The notes under the pieces are model-generated. The model had not been told where the DNA came from. It did not search any database and saw only the letters and a list, made by a program, of their open reading frames with translations. From NCBI GenBank assembly GCA_026770575.1, contig MU657268.1:73858-86918 (forward strand): 13,061 bases of DNA, read 5' to 3'. This document shows positions 1 to 10,400 of this stretch, one piece after another; position 1 is the first letter of the stretch, and each line of letters starts with the position of its first letter. Source of the stretch: Pelagophyceae sp. CCMP2097. Lineage: Eukaryota; Sar; Pelagophyceae. Made by a program: the position numbers and the translations under genes.

Positions 1-438
1 AGGGCCTAGAGTTTTGATGGTACGGCATGATGGGCCAGGCGAGATCAACACGTGTTTCCAAGACGCCTCCAGAAGGACCTTCACCGCGACGCCGGTATCG
101 CGCGTTAGAGAAGATGTCCGCCATCGTCGTGACCGCGGCCGTGTCCCAGGCACCGATGTCCGTGTTGAAAGAGCCTTTCAATTGGAATAGGTACTTCATG
201 TTCGTGACCTTCGCGACGTCCCAGACGCCGATGGGGCCGTAGTCCCTCTCGGCCGAGGCCGGGTCCGAGATCCACGAGTTTACCGCGGTCTTTATATTGC
301 CTGCGCGTTGGCCAGGTTCCGCTCGCACGACGCACAAAGGCAGCAACGGGTGGGGCGCTGGCGGTCACCGTTGGTGAGCGCGGTGAGCGCGAGCGAACGG
401 CCGACGAGGAAGCAAATGAGCGCGGAGACGGGACCCAT
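1..438 (-). CDS. BspA-type / DUF285 leucine-rich-repeat secreted protein, 5' part
   Basis: Partial gene running off the left edge. The ATG at 438-436 sits in a good initiation context (ACCATGG). Exon 1 (438-369) encodes a hydrophobic signal peptide, MGPVSALICFLVGRSLALTA. A 68-nt intron (368-301, GTGACC...GCGCAG, phase 1) restores the frame. Exon 2 (from 300) then reads NIKTAVNSWISDP, YGPIGVWDVAKVTNMKYLF and FNTDIGAWDTAAVTTMADIF. This is the DUF285 pattern of AV-x-W, YG-I-x-WDV-x-V-T-M, then a repeated F-N-x-D-I-x-x-WD-T unit. Such repeats are known from bacterial and algal surface proteins and are thought to mediate binding. After about position 107 the frame stays open but no longer resembles the repeat, so another intron probably begins at 84 (G|GTGAAG, phase 1). 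The function is not known; extracellular location is inferred from the signal peptide. Confidence 0.75.
301..368 (-). other. 68-nt intron in the DUF285 gene
   Basis: Without splicing, the signal-peptide frame hits TAA at 294-292 and the DUF285 frame has no start. Removing 368-301 (donor GTGACC, acceptor GCGCAG) joins LTALTNG to NIKTAVNSW in frame. Inferred from frame and consensus; no transcript evidence. Confidence 0.7.
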
Positions 439-564
439 GGTAGAACGTTGCTCTGACGGCGGACTAAATTGCGGGCGCTATAGGATTCCTAACGGCGATT
501 TAAAAAAAGGCTATTTTTGCGACGCAATTTGCAATGAGTAAAATGCAAATGTCTTCTTCTTCTA

Positions 565-964
565 GTACTGGACGACCCGGCCAACTTCCCATAAGTCCAT
601 AAACCCCGGCCAAAAATCGAAGTACGAAAACAAAAAGCGGGAAAATCAAAAAGTACGAAAATCCCACTCTTGACCCCTCCCAGTTTGTGCACACCAAAAA
701 TTCCGACATCCCGCCGAAAATCGTAGATTCTGGGCTCCACTTCAACTGAAATGGAGCCAATAACCTTGATTTTCACATGAAATAGAGTCAAATCTCTTGA
801 TTTTCACACGAAATTGCTGGATTTAAATTATTGAGTGACGTTTTCGAAATATTGAAAAAGTCCAATTTTAAAAATATTTCCCGCCCACAGAAACGGAACA
901 GCGAAACCGAAAGTGGGTTTTCCCGTGGGGTGCAAACCGGGAAAGTGGCCGGGTCGTCCAGTAC
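565..964. mobile_element. TIR element of about 400 bp (MITE-like)
   Basis: A 19-bp exact inverted repeat, GTACTGGACGACCCGGCCA at 565-583 and its reverse complement at 946-964, with weaker matching for about seven further bases inward. TA dinucleotides lie at 566-567 and 962-963. The interior is AT-richer, with no coding signal, and includes a 31-bp tandem repeat. Confidence 0.6.
748..809. repeat. 31-bp tandem duplication
   Basis: Two copies (748-778 and 779-809), both ending in CTTGATTTTCACA and beginning GAAATGGAGCCA / GAAATAGAGTCA. A partial third copy begins at 810. Confidence 0.8.
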
Positions 965-1546
965 AAGGGGGGTCAACATGAAACGGATTCCACTCAGATA
1001 CAAATTTCTCGGGCTACAAACGAGGTATGGGGCCACTTTTGGTCGCTACGGCGCGGGCTGGTGACGGCGCGGTCCCCGACGAAGGAAGTTTGTTTACGGG
1101 CACGGTTCGCCGAGCGTGAGTCCGCTTTCAAGAATAAAACGGTGTGAAACTTGACACTATTTTCTTGTAATTGCGGATTTGCATGGGCGTTTTAAGTGAA
1201 ATGAAGCCCATAACTTACAAATGGAGCCCATAGCCTAAATTTTGGGCCTTATCCCGAACCTCCATGGGCCACTAGGTCGGACTCTGGCGATGCCAAGGCC
1301 CACAGCCGGCCCCAATGAAGCGGCAGGGAGGTGGAACTCAGACGAAGACAGCGGAAAACCACCTCATACCAGCTTTTGGCGACGCTAAAATCGAGATTGC
1401 GCGCGGTATACGCGAAAAAAGGGAGAGTTCCACCTCCAGCCCGACACCTTGGGTCGAGCCGGACATGTCCAGCCACTCAAAGTCTTCTCAAACGTGCTGG
1501 GGAGGTTCGGAAATGAGCGGCATTTTCATGTTGAACCCCCCTTGTA
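962..1546. mobile_element. Second TIR element, about 585 bp, abutting the first
   Basis: Left end TACAAGGGGGGTCAACATGA (962-981) matches the reverse complement of 1526-1546 with one inserted base. Both ends carry TA. The left TA coincides with the right TA of the 565-964 element. The interior shows no recognisable gene. Confidence 0.55.
1199..1238. repeat. 20-bp tandem duplication
   Basis: AAATGAAGCCCATAAC (1199) and AAATGGAGCCCATAGC (1219), period 20. It resembles the GAAATGGAGCCAATAACC motif at 748, so the two TIR elements may share ancestry. Confidence 0.65.
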
Positions 1547-1669
1547 TGCACTCCACTGAGGCTGCTTAAAAAAATCACAGACGGACCATCGCTGCTGGAC
1601 TCCACACAATGGCTTTTTTCTACGTCGCCATTGAAGGCGGTCTCACATCCCTGCGATTCCAACTTTTAA

Positions 1670-2284
1670 ATTTCTATACTTGCGTCGGATGATACAAGGG
1701 GTATCGGCGATAAAGCCGATCTCAAGTGACGCAAGTTTATGCCTCCCAGAGGCCGCCTGCGGGGGTGGGCGTGGTCGCTATGGGCCTCCCTGCCCCCCGG
1801 GGTGTCCGTGACATGATCAGCCTCGAGGAGGGCGCCTTGCAAGGGCGTGAACAAGCGTTTCCCCCAATATTTTGGACTTGATAAAATCATTATTTGCCTC
1901 CATACCTTGATTTTGAACTGATTTTGAACTGATTTTGCCTCCGTATTGCGAAGGTTCGGGCCCGGCTGACCATCGCAGGATCGCAGGCATCGAAATTCTG
2001 GCTATTTGACGGGGTGGGTCCGTACGCACTGGGGTGGTATATGGCCGGTCCAGTACGAGTGCCGCGAGTGGAGCTTCAGACGAGCCAAAACTGACGTCTG
2101 GATTTCCAGCTTTAGCGTTTTTAACAGAAGATTTTTACTGGACCGGGCATCATGGGACTCAGCGCGGTGTCCTCTACCACCCCCAACATGAGCAAAACAA
2201 CCTTTGACGAAAACTGCGATGGACAGAAAGTCCTCGGCGTCATCGCCGATACCCCTTGTACAATCGCACGAAGTATGAAAAAAG
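1670..2284. repeat. Inverted pair with a 19-bp perfect core
   Basis: TACAAGGGGTATCGGCGAT at 1693-1711 is repeated in inverted orientation at 2242-2260. Weaker similarity continues outward: on the right AAGTATGAAAA at 2271-2281, on the left its counterpart AAGTATAGAAA on the minus strand near 1672-1684. The repeat therefore extends past the TA and is unlike a simple TIR. Read in the matching frame, both copies encode IADTPC. Between them I see no gene, only a small TGATTTTGAAC tandem near 1908-1937. Confidence 0.6.
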
Positions 2285-2303
2285 TACTCTTGCTTGCTTA
2301 AAA
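2154..2303 (+). CDS. Possible short ORF or exon remnant, 49 codons
   Basis: ATG near 2154 reads MGLSAVSSTTPNMSKTTFDE, then NCDGQKVLGVIADTPCTIAR and SMKKVLLLA before TAA. Composition is protein-like and the IADTPC core recurs in the inverted copy near 1700. I do not recognise the family. It may be a fragment of a transposon gene or a dead exon rather than a functional gene. Confidence 0.25.
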
Positions 2304-2880
2304 TCCACCCTGGGTGGGGCTGCCCCAGGCGGACTCTTACTAAAACCCGGACGTCGTAGTCTTATGCCGGCCGATAGACTCTTTTTAGTAAAAACACACT
2401 GGCGAAAACGCCGAAATAAGTTCGGAAAAAAGACTTGAACACACACGAACTACTGGCGCGGTGGGGGCGCGCGGAACACTTGAGTTCACCTTTAGAGTCT
2501 GGCCACGCCGTCTTATAGGCTCGATTCCCTCGCATGGCGATTTTGGGGGCACAAGCATCGCTGCGCATGCGTTTTTTTATGGGTACCTTTTGCACCTTGC
2601 TGGTATCGAGTCCCATCCTGCGTGCATGCATGCCCACGCTCCAAATTTTGCATGAGCGTACGCGCAAGGTGATGCCCGCGGCATCCACGCTCCTAACTTT
2701 CTTCGAAATCGAAAGAATGCACTCAGTGGTAGCCATATTGCGTCTTTAAGCGTGCTTTTATCTGAGGGCCGCCATCAGACGCGCACGTCGAAAATCCGGG
2801 GTTTTAGAGTGCAGAGGGCCGCTTGGAGTCATCAACGAGCACCCTGCCAAGTGCGAGTTGACGGGATCGTGAATTGACGA
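2285..2880. other. Intergenic DNA, no confident feature
   Basis: Open frames on both strands (plus 2534-2749, minus 2362-2736) look weakly protein-like, but neither shows a known motif or a clear start context, and they conflict with each other. Possibly decayed transposon sequence. Confidence 0.4.
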
Positions 2881-2902
2881 CATGCGACCCCATCTGGCAG
2901 GC

Positions 2903-3241
2903 TCACGCTCCCGTCATCAAATTGGTGTTGACCCAGTGGTCGCTAGCAGCGTGCTGACGCCCCCAATTTTGCCTCATATTGTAGTTCATGTACCTCCCTA
3001 CATCCGGGTACAAAATTTCCGCCGACGACGCCATCCTCATCGAGCCAGAGCCGCCTGCTGGGGTCCCCGCGTGTCGTCTCCAAATTATTTTGCCACCTTC
3101 GTCAACATGAAGACCCTTTGGTACACGATAGCTTGATCCTAGACCCGCATGGGGGTCCCAGAGGACCCCCAAGCACTCTGGAGGCCGCGCACGTGGTTCT
3201 ACGTGGGCATATTCATCGCCATTGACCTTGCACAATCGACC
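2903..3241 (-). pseudogene. Unrecognised open fragment, about 112 codons
   Basis: Open from just after a stop at 3244-3242 to the stop at about 2905. It contains NGDEYAHVEPRARPPECLGV, LWDPHAGLGSSYRVPKGLHV and AEILYPDVGRYMNYNMRQNW. Composition is that of an ordinary globular protein with mixed codon use, unlike the GC-driven shadow frames. No ATG lies near its start (only TTG at 3235), so it is either an exon whose partners I cannot find or a relic of a retroelement gene. The family is unknown. Confidence 0.35.
3149..3172. repeat. Short perfect hairpin
   Basis: TGGGGGTCC and GGACCCCCA (3150-3158 and 3163-3171) with a 4-nt loop. It lies inside the unrecognised open fragment. No T-run follows, so I do not call it a terminator. 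Confidence 0.6.
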
Positions 3242-3244
3242 TCA

Positions 3245-4107
3245 GTTCCCAATTATCAATGTAATGGCGAATGCAGAAGCTCTATGGCCGAAATAGTTTC
3301 GACACTGGACACACAGAGTGGGTCTCAACTCTAAAGCCGACGTAGAACCCAGTAGAAGGCGCCTTTCTCACGCATGAGTAGTGTATGTTCAGAGGAAAGT
3401 AGATCAAGCAAATTTCAGAGTGAGGACCAGACAAGATCACAGCGGTGAGATTGATGCAAGCGCGGCAGCGCGTCGGCAGGGGGTGCGAAAACCACTTGAT
3501 CCAAGAGGCAGGGGGTGAGACTTCTGTGTGGACGTTGAGCTCTTAAACGGACTCCGTCCGACGACATGTGACCCATCCGGAGACGCCACGCTGTCGACAT
3601 ATTCGACGAGCGCGTTTTGTCCGGCGGACCACGGAGTGATAACCCTTGGTCGACTCGCTCCGCAAAGTTCGCACGTCGCGCCGCGCGGTCGGATCTCTGT
3701 TGCTGAGGTACCGTTCCCGGGGCCGTCTCCGGGGCCGCACCTGGGCCGCATGGGACGTCGCCCCCGTCGGACTGCCGGACGGTTCGGGGTTTCCGCGACG
3801 CGGGTTTCCGGAATTGACCCCCAACGCATACAGCAGTGACTCCCTTATTCGCTGCGCAGCCCAGCCTCCCCCCTCTCGCATCCGATGCCAGCAGGACGCA
3901 CAACCCTCGCATCCCACAGCTGATGCAGCTTGGTGAAGTTTGCCTCTGGACTCTAGATCCAAGCCCTCTGGGCTATAGATAGATCCCAAGCCCGTCCTTT
4001 GAAAAGTGCGCCCTCTTGAGCCTCCTCCTTCACCGGCGTCTCGCAGGAACGCGACTCAAAACATTCTTGGTACGATGAACGGCGGACGAGCGCCGTCTAT
4101 CCAGATG
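3245..4107. other. Downstream flank of the protease gene, no gene seen
   Basis: The last part should contain the protease 3' UTR (read leftward from 4107), but I see no canonical AATAAA on the minus strand close to the stop. The stretch 3410-3930 is GC-rich and open in several frames on both strands, typical of chance. A short direct repeat TAGATCC(C)AAGCCC lies at 3954-3966 and 3980-3993. Confidence 0.4.
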
Positions 4108-4478
4108 TTAGCAGGCCCAAACCACGGCCGCTACAACGCAGAGGAGCGTCGCTTTCGCGCGCATCTGCGGAGCGCCGTCCATGGCGCTGTCCGCCGTCGG
4201 CTCTGGCGTCGGCTCGTTTGTCGGGGGTTTCGGGGGTTGGACTAGCGTGGGTTTGATCGTCGGCGCAGATGTGCTCGGGGCCACGAAGACTCCGTCCTCG
4301 GTGCGGAAATCGAAGAATTGCATTTCCAGCAGGTCCACAAGCGGCGCCCGGCGCAGCGAGGCGCCCGTCTCGCCTAAAAAGAGCGTATAGGCCTCGAAGG
4401 GCGAGTTTAAAAGCCCCTCGGGGAGTTGAAAGGCCCCCTGCGCTCCTACCGTCCAAGCCCCCGGAGGAACCACTCTCT
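4108..4478 (-). CDS. Protease exon 7: end of C-terminal domain, linker, hydrophobic tail
   Basis: Residues 923-1045, stop TAA at 4110-4108. It starts after CACTCTAG. RVVPPGAWTVGAQGAFQLPE and NSPFEAYTLFLGETGASLRR complete the C-terminal domain. A third Pro/Thr linker (SAPTIKPTLVQPPKPPTNEP) leads to a small-residue stretch (ADSAMDGAPQ) and a terminal hydrophobic run, ATLLCVVAAVVWAC. That order is the usual form of a GPI-anchor signal, with a possible omega site at Ser/Asp/Gly near 1020-1024; a plain membrane tail is the alternative. Confidence 0.7.
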
Positions 4479-7400
4479 CTAGAGTGTCGCGGCCTCTGGC
4501 GGGTTTTCCAAAGAGGGCCGCGCGGCCTTGTACCGAAGAGCGCCATCGAGACGCCTTCCTCGAACGATTCTGATTCGCGCTTCGTGACCCACTCGAGGCG
4601 GTGGTTGCCGTCGACGAGGCAGTGGTAGTGGACCTACGGGCAAGGCGTGGGACGCCGCTCTCGGCGACTTTTCCTTTCGAAACCTTGACACGGCGCCACT
4701 CTTCGGTTTGCCCTTGGACGCCGTCCTTGACGTCCGCTGCGGCGAGCGACATGTTGCGGAGGACGGAGACGATGCCCTCGACGGGCTCGCCGTACCAGAG
4801 CATGTAGACGGCTTTGAAAGAGGCGGCCGTCGGGTAAAGCTCCAATTTGTATCTAAAGAGTCCCCCGGCGCACTCCGGCGACGGCGCCGCCGTCGCGCCG
4901 GCCAACGTAGGCGCCCGAGACCACAGGGCCGTCGGCTTGAAAGACGGCCGCAGAGTGGGTCGGACCGATGGTTTGGGCGTCGGGTTTGAGACAGGCTTCG
5001 CAGACGGCTTGTAAGAGGCCGTCGGCCCCGGCGCCATTACGGGATTCCGAGTCGGCCTCTGCGTCGGTTCTGGCGTGGGGGCGGCGCATTGAGCTTGGAG
5101 CGGGGCTTTATCGAGTTGGGCGTATAAATTCTGGTCGGCGTAGCACCTAGGCATTCCATCTCTCGCATGCTCGAAACCAAAGGGCCTCCCGCGGGAAACG
5201 GGCCTGCGAATGCCTTTGCGAGGTTTCATGAAAGCTCTCCGGGCGCCAAAGCCGCTCTCCGGGCGGCCAGAGGCAGTTTAGGACCGTCTCGAGGAAACCG
5301 ACTCTAGGACCGGTGGGACCGCCTCGATGAAACCCGACTCGAAAACGCCTCAAGACCGTCGAGATGGGCCACCTCGAGGGTCCTCTTTAGGGCCCTCAAA
5401 GGGACTGTCTCGAGGTCCGAAGCGTCGGGGTGCACGGCCCGCGACGCCGCGGCCTCGCCGCGACAAGGTCTCGTCACATGAACCCAGCGACGAGTTTCCC
5501 GTGACAAGGTCCCCGTGAAAAGAATCCCGTGACAAGAACCCTGTGACGAGGTCCTCGCGACAAGAACCCCGTGGCAAGGATCCCCGTGACGAGGTCCCCG
5601 CGACACGGTTCCTTTGGCAAGGTCTCTGTGACAAGAACCCTGTGACACGGTCCTGCGTCGAGGTCCCTGTGACAAGGTCTCTGCGGCAAGGTCCCCGTGG
5701 CAAGGATCCTGTAAAAGCAACCCCGTGGCAAGGTCGTCCGTGGCAAGAACCCCTTTGGCGAGGATCCCCGCGACGAGGATCCCCGCGAGGAGAACCCCGT
5801 GACGAGAACCCTGTGAGAAGAACCCCTTTGGCGAGGTCCCCGTGCCGAGGGCGAACTTTGGGCGGCCGGCGCCTTTTTTCGCGTCTCCGGCCGCCTTTCC
5901 AAAACGTCTTCCCCAGGCGCCTCTTGGACCGCCCTGTTGCCGCGTCTTCCGCGGCCTCTCCGTAGACGCGGGGAAATACTCTTCAAGAGTGGAGGAGATG
6001 AAGTAACTTGCACTGTAGATAAAAAGATATTGGTAGTAAAAGTCGCCTTCGTCCACGTTCTGAAAGGAACAGAACTTCTTCCCCCCGGAAGGGCAGCAGC
6101 TGCCCGCCGACCCCACTTCGAGCTTCCGAAACGTCCGCGGCGCGGAGAAGTAGTCGTTGCTCGGAACCGTAATTTCCGATTTCGAACAACATTTATCCGT
6201 CGAAGAACATTGCTCGCTCGCCAAAGTCGGCCTTCGAGTCGGGCTCGCCGTCGTCGGCGACAAGGTAGACGTCGGCGCGGAAGTCCCTGACGCGATGACT
6301 GTGACGGAGATGCGGCCGTTTGCGTCGACGTTGCCGACGTCGACGGTGCAAAAGCGCAATCCGGCCTCGTCTGCGGAAGCGCCGAGGTCCAATAAAAACG
6401 ACTCGCCGGGCGTCAGGACGGCGTCCTTTAAAGAAGTAGTCGATGGGGTCGTGTCCACGAGTACCTATTTGCAAAGGCATTCCATTGCAAAGGCAAATGA
6501 ACGCATTCTTCGAGACCGAGCCGCCATGGGACCCCACATTGTTCGACTCCCATAGACCTAGACGTGCACGGGCCCGTACGAGGGCGAGGGATGCCATCAA
6601 GGGACCGTCCAGAGGCCTCGCGCACCCGCGCCCTTTTCGAGTGCAAGGGGCCCTGCGGAGGGCCTTGCAGGGGACCGTGCGAGGCCTTGCAAGGAACCGA
6701 GAGGCCCACCCTAAGAGCCGTTGAAGAGGCCACCGAGAAGGGCCCTTTTCGAGGGCCTTGCAAAGACCGCGCGAGGCGCCTCGCTCGGGCCCGTGGCCTC
6801 CTCGGGTTCCCTGCGAGGGCGCTTTGCGCGGACCCGCGTTGCCAAGGGAGCCTTCTCCGGCCTCCATCAGGGGATTTGCACCTTTCAGACAGAGGCGAGG
6901 GGCCTTGCCAGGGCCCGTCAAAGGGGCCTTCACAGGAGACAGCGCAGGGGGGGCTTTTCGAGGGGCCTTGAAGGGACCACGCACTTTACGAGGGGGCTTC
7001 AAAAAAGAATTGCGAGAGACTCGTGAAAGAGGCCTTGCACGGGGGCGTACGAGGGACCGTGCAAGGGGCCGTACGAGGGGCTCTGCAATGGCCCTTGCAA
7101 GGCCCGTGCAAGGAGCTCGGGCTGGTCTCGATGTGTGAGAGGCCGTGCGAGGGGCCTCATCTGGACCAGAGGATTTGCAAGGGCCCGTGGCTTTTCAAGG
7201 GCCCGCCAAAGGATGTTCTTGCACGAGTCTCGCACCCATGAGCTGGCATCCCATACGGGACCCAGTGAGCCCATAATACGGCATCGCATCAATCCCAGAA
7301 TCCAACGTCCCAAGCGGCGGCTCAGCTTAGTGAGCCGTTTTCGAGGGACGCGGCCTTTGCTCTGACACCGGCCCCACCGTAACCCGTCTTAACGGCCCGG

Positions 7401-10400
7401 AGAGGGGCCGCCTCGACGGGCCTTGCACCGCCTCGAGAGACCATCTAGACCGCCGTCTCGAAGGACGGTCTCGAGGGACCGTGTACAAGGGCCTTCTCGA
7501 GGAGCCGTCGAGTGCTTGTCTAGACGGACCGTCCAGAGAAAACTGCCTCGAGAGACCGCCTGTCGAGGGACCGTCTCCAGGGACCCTCCAAATGACCGCA
7601 TCGGCCCTGATCCTTCTGCCGCCGCTCGGTCCGGGTTGGCCAACGCGCAGAGGGGCCGTCCAGAGGGCGGTGTAGAGGGACCGTCTGGAGGGGCTGTCCA
7701 AAGGGACCTTCCAGAGGGATCGTCGAGCGGGGACGTCGAGAGAGACCCTTCAAATGGACTGTCCAGATGGACCGTCCAGAGGGGCCGTGTAGAGAGAGAC
7801 CTCCCAAAGGGACCGTCCATAGGGGCATTTCAAAGGGACAGTCGAGAAACCCGGCGAAACTCTTTAATTGCCGTTTTCCAGAGGGACCTGGCCTCTTCAG
7901 GGCCCGTGCAAGAGATCCCGTGCGAGGGACCGAGGGCCTTGCAGGGAACCCCTTGCAAGCGTACGAGGGGATTGCATTTTACGAGAGGCCCGCCCTCTGA
8001 CCGCAATAGGGGCCTTTAGCGGCCACGGAGAGGGGCCGTCCCGTACAGAGGGCCCTTGCGAGGGCCCGTGCGAGGAGCCTCGAAGGGACCCCAAGGCTTT
8101 GCAAGGCACCATGCGTGGGGGACCCGAACCCTTGAAAGAGCAAGTATCCGCGCATTCGGCATCTGCAAGTGGCCGTCGCCTTTCAAAGCGCTTTTCAAGG
8201 ACCGGGGAAAGGATCATCGCACCAATGAGCCCGTACGACACGAGCCCGTCTTCTGGGATGCATTTCAGAACGCCCAAAGCACTTTGCCCACGGGACGCGG
8301 GTTTGACCGTGTTTGCAAGTACCCCAGTACCACCATAATCCGGCGCGGCCCAGTACTCGCCCCCTTGGTCCGCCCACGTCAGCAAGACGCCGCCCCATTG
8401 GGAACGGTACTCGGCGTAGAGCTTTCTGTAAGCAAGTTTGGAACCGATTTCGATTCCAATGAGCTCTCCCGCTTGAAAAACGCCCGTATCCGACGCCTGT
8501 AATAAAAAGGGCCCGCAGGGCGAGCACTGGGCGACGTCGTTGGCGTCGTAAGGCTCTAGAAGGGCCACGTCTTCGTTGGTGAGCCAGTCGAAATTCAACT
8601 TGCCCTCCACGGAAAACTGCCCAACGGAATACGCTTCCCCCGCTTCCGCCACCTCGAAATCCGCCTCCCCCATGACAGAAAACGGCGACGCGTAGTCGCG
8701 CCAATCGTCTACTTCCATGTCGTGCCACGCGACGGCGCCTTTTGTCGTCGCGTCGTACGACGCGTGCGACAGACCCAAATTGTGCCCGAGCTCGTGCCTA
8801 TGCGTCGGACGCTCCGTTTCCACGCACATCGAAACGACGGCCCTAAAGCTCTTCTTGCGTCTCCAAAATTGAAATACCGGAACCCCCTTGGAGACGCGAC
8901 ATGCGACACGGGTGAATCGGCCTCGCACAGGAGAGCCTCTCAAGAGACCCTCGCGCCCCGTATTGTAGAGAGGCCGTCTCGAAGAGCTCTTCGATGCCTC
9001 TCGGCAAGCCCGTCAGGTGGGCCGTACGGGCCGTCCGACGGGCTGTCTCGAAGAAGAACCGCCTCGAGGGCCCATACAACGGACCATATAACGGCCCGTA
9101 CGAGGGACCGTCTCGTAGAGACAGTCTCAAAGAGACAGTCTCAAAGGACCGTACGAGGGTCAGTCTACCGCCTCCGCCTCGCGGAGCCTTTGAATGGACC
9201 GTACGAGGGGCCTTTGAGGAATAGCCCACAAGGACCATACAGAGGGACCGTACGAGGGCCTATCTCAAAGAACCGCCTCGCGGGGCCTAGTAACGGCCCG
9301 TACCAGGGACCTTCTCGGGGCAGTCTCAAAGGACCGCCCCGGGGGACCGCACGAGGAGGGACTGTCCAGAGGGGCCGTCCCGGACGGACCGTCGGTTGAA
9401 AGAGAGGGTTCCTCCAGAGGCCTCCCTCGACTGGAGGGGCCTCGTCGAGGGGCCCTCGAAAGCCATGCAAATGGCCAGCTCGAGGGCCCGTCTCGAGGGA
9501 CCGAGGGACCGTCACAGGGACATCCTCGAGGGACAGCCTCGAGGGGCCGCCTCGAGGGACCGTCCAGAGGGATCGTTCTGAGGGCCCGTCTGGAGGGCCC
9601 GTCTCGAAAGCCCCCTCCAGAGGGGCCCATCGAAAGGCCGCCCATGCTGGTCGCCTTGAGTAACCTCGCCGGAGGCACCGCCGACGCAGCCACCTCGAGG
9701 GCCATTCGACGGACGCCTTGAGTCTCGGGCGCTCTCCCGGCTGCGCCCGCCTCTGCCGCTCAACGTCCGGGAGTGCCTGCAATGCCCGGGAGTGCCTCGA
9801 CTTGGAGGGCCGTCTTCAGAGCCGTCTCGAGGACCCGTCTTCGAGACGGCCTCTATCTCGATGGCCTGAAAACGGCCTCGAGACGGTCCTGAAGACGGCC
9901 TCGAGACGGCCTCGAGGCGGTTCTAGAAGTCGGCGACGAGAGACGGCCTGGAAGAGGCCCTCAAGGCAGCCTCCGAGACGGCCTGGAAGAGGTCCTCGAG
10001 ACGGACCCGAGACGGCCCCAAGACGGCCTCGGGACGGCCTCGGGACGTCTCAAGGGTCTCTGGAGGCCGTCTTCAGGACCGTCCTCGAGATTGTCGAGGG
10101 CCGCCTCGCGGCCGTTTCGAGGACCGAGAAGAGGCCGTCTCGAGGACCGTCTTGGGGCCGTCTCGGGGTGGTCTCGAGAGGCTTTCTCGGGGTCTCGAGC
10201 CGCCTCGAGGGTCGTCTTTGGGGCCGTCTCGGAGGCCGTCTTTGAGGCCGTCCCGAGGACCGTCTCGAGACAATATCCCGAATACCGTCTCGAGACAATC
10301 CAGAGGCCGTCTCGAGGTCCGCCTCGAGGCCGTCTCGAGACAATCCGTCTCGAGGCCGTCTCGAGGCCGTCTTCGAGGCCGCCTCGAGGACAGTCTTCTT

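Larger units (their letters stand above)
5147..5967 (-). other. Protease intron IV (821 nt), repeat-filled
   Basis: GTCTAC...GCCTAG, phase 2. Contains a loose 12-13 bp array near the acceptor side and a clear 14-bp array in the middle. Confidence 0.65.
6465..8307 (-). other. Protease intron III (1843 nt), repeat-filled
   Basis: GTCAAA...AAATAG, phase 0 (alternative donor GTACTT at 8322). It contains 12-bp and 13-bp arrays. The stretch 7215-7375 between arrays is not repetitive and I see nothing coding in it. The last 130 nt before the acceptor are also unique sequence. Confidence 0.7.

Noticed and set aside
1693..2260. TA-flanked MITE defined by the 19-bp inverted repeat
   Set aside because: Similarity continues outside the TA on both sides, so the repeat ends are not at the TA.
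3410..3930. Possible retrotransposon coding remnant
   Set aside because: Open in several frames on both strands but no conserved motif could be recognised; consistent with GC-rich chance frames.
4594..4663. A 20-nt intron (GTCCCA...CCGTAG) between exons 5 and 6
   Set aside because: It would keep the frame, but is shorter than is credible for this kind of genome; the 50-nt alternative also keeps the frame.
5461..5845. CRISPR-like array
   Set aside because: Units are 14 bp with no distinct spacers, and the setting is a eukaryotic intron.
6193..7002. A 269-codon minus-strand frame overlapping exon 4
   Set aside because: Its exon-4 part is a shadow of the frame that carries the linker and Cys motifs; the rest translates the 12-bp array.
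7389..8019. Long repetitive open frames on both strands over the 13-bp array (up to about 200 codons)
   Set aside because: Same cause: stop-poor tandem repeats inside intron III, with no domain or start context.
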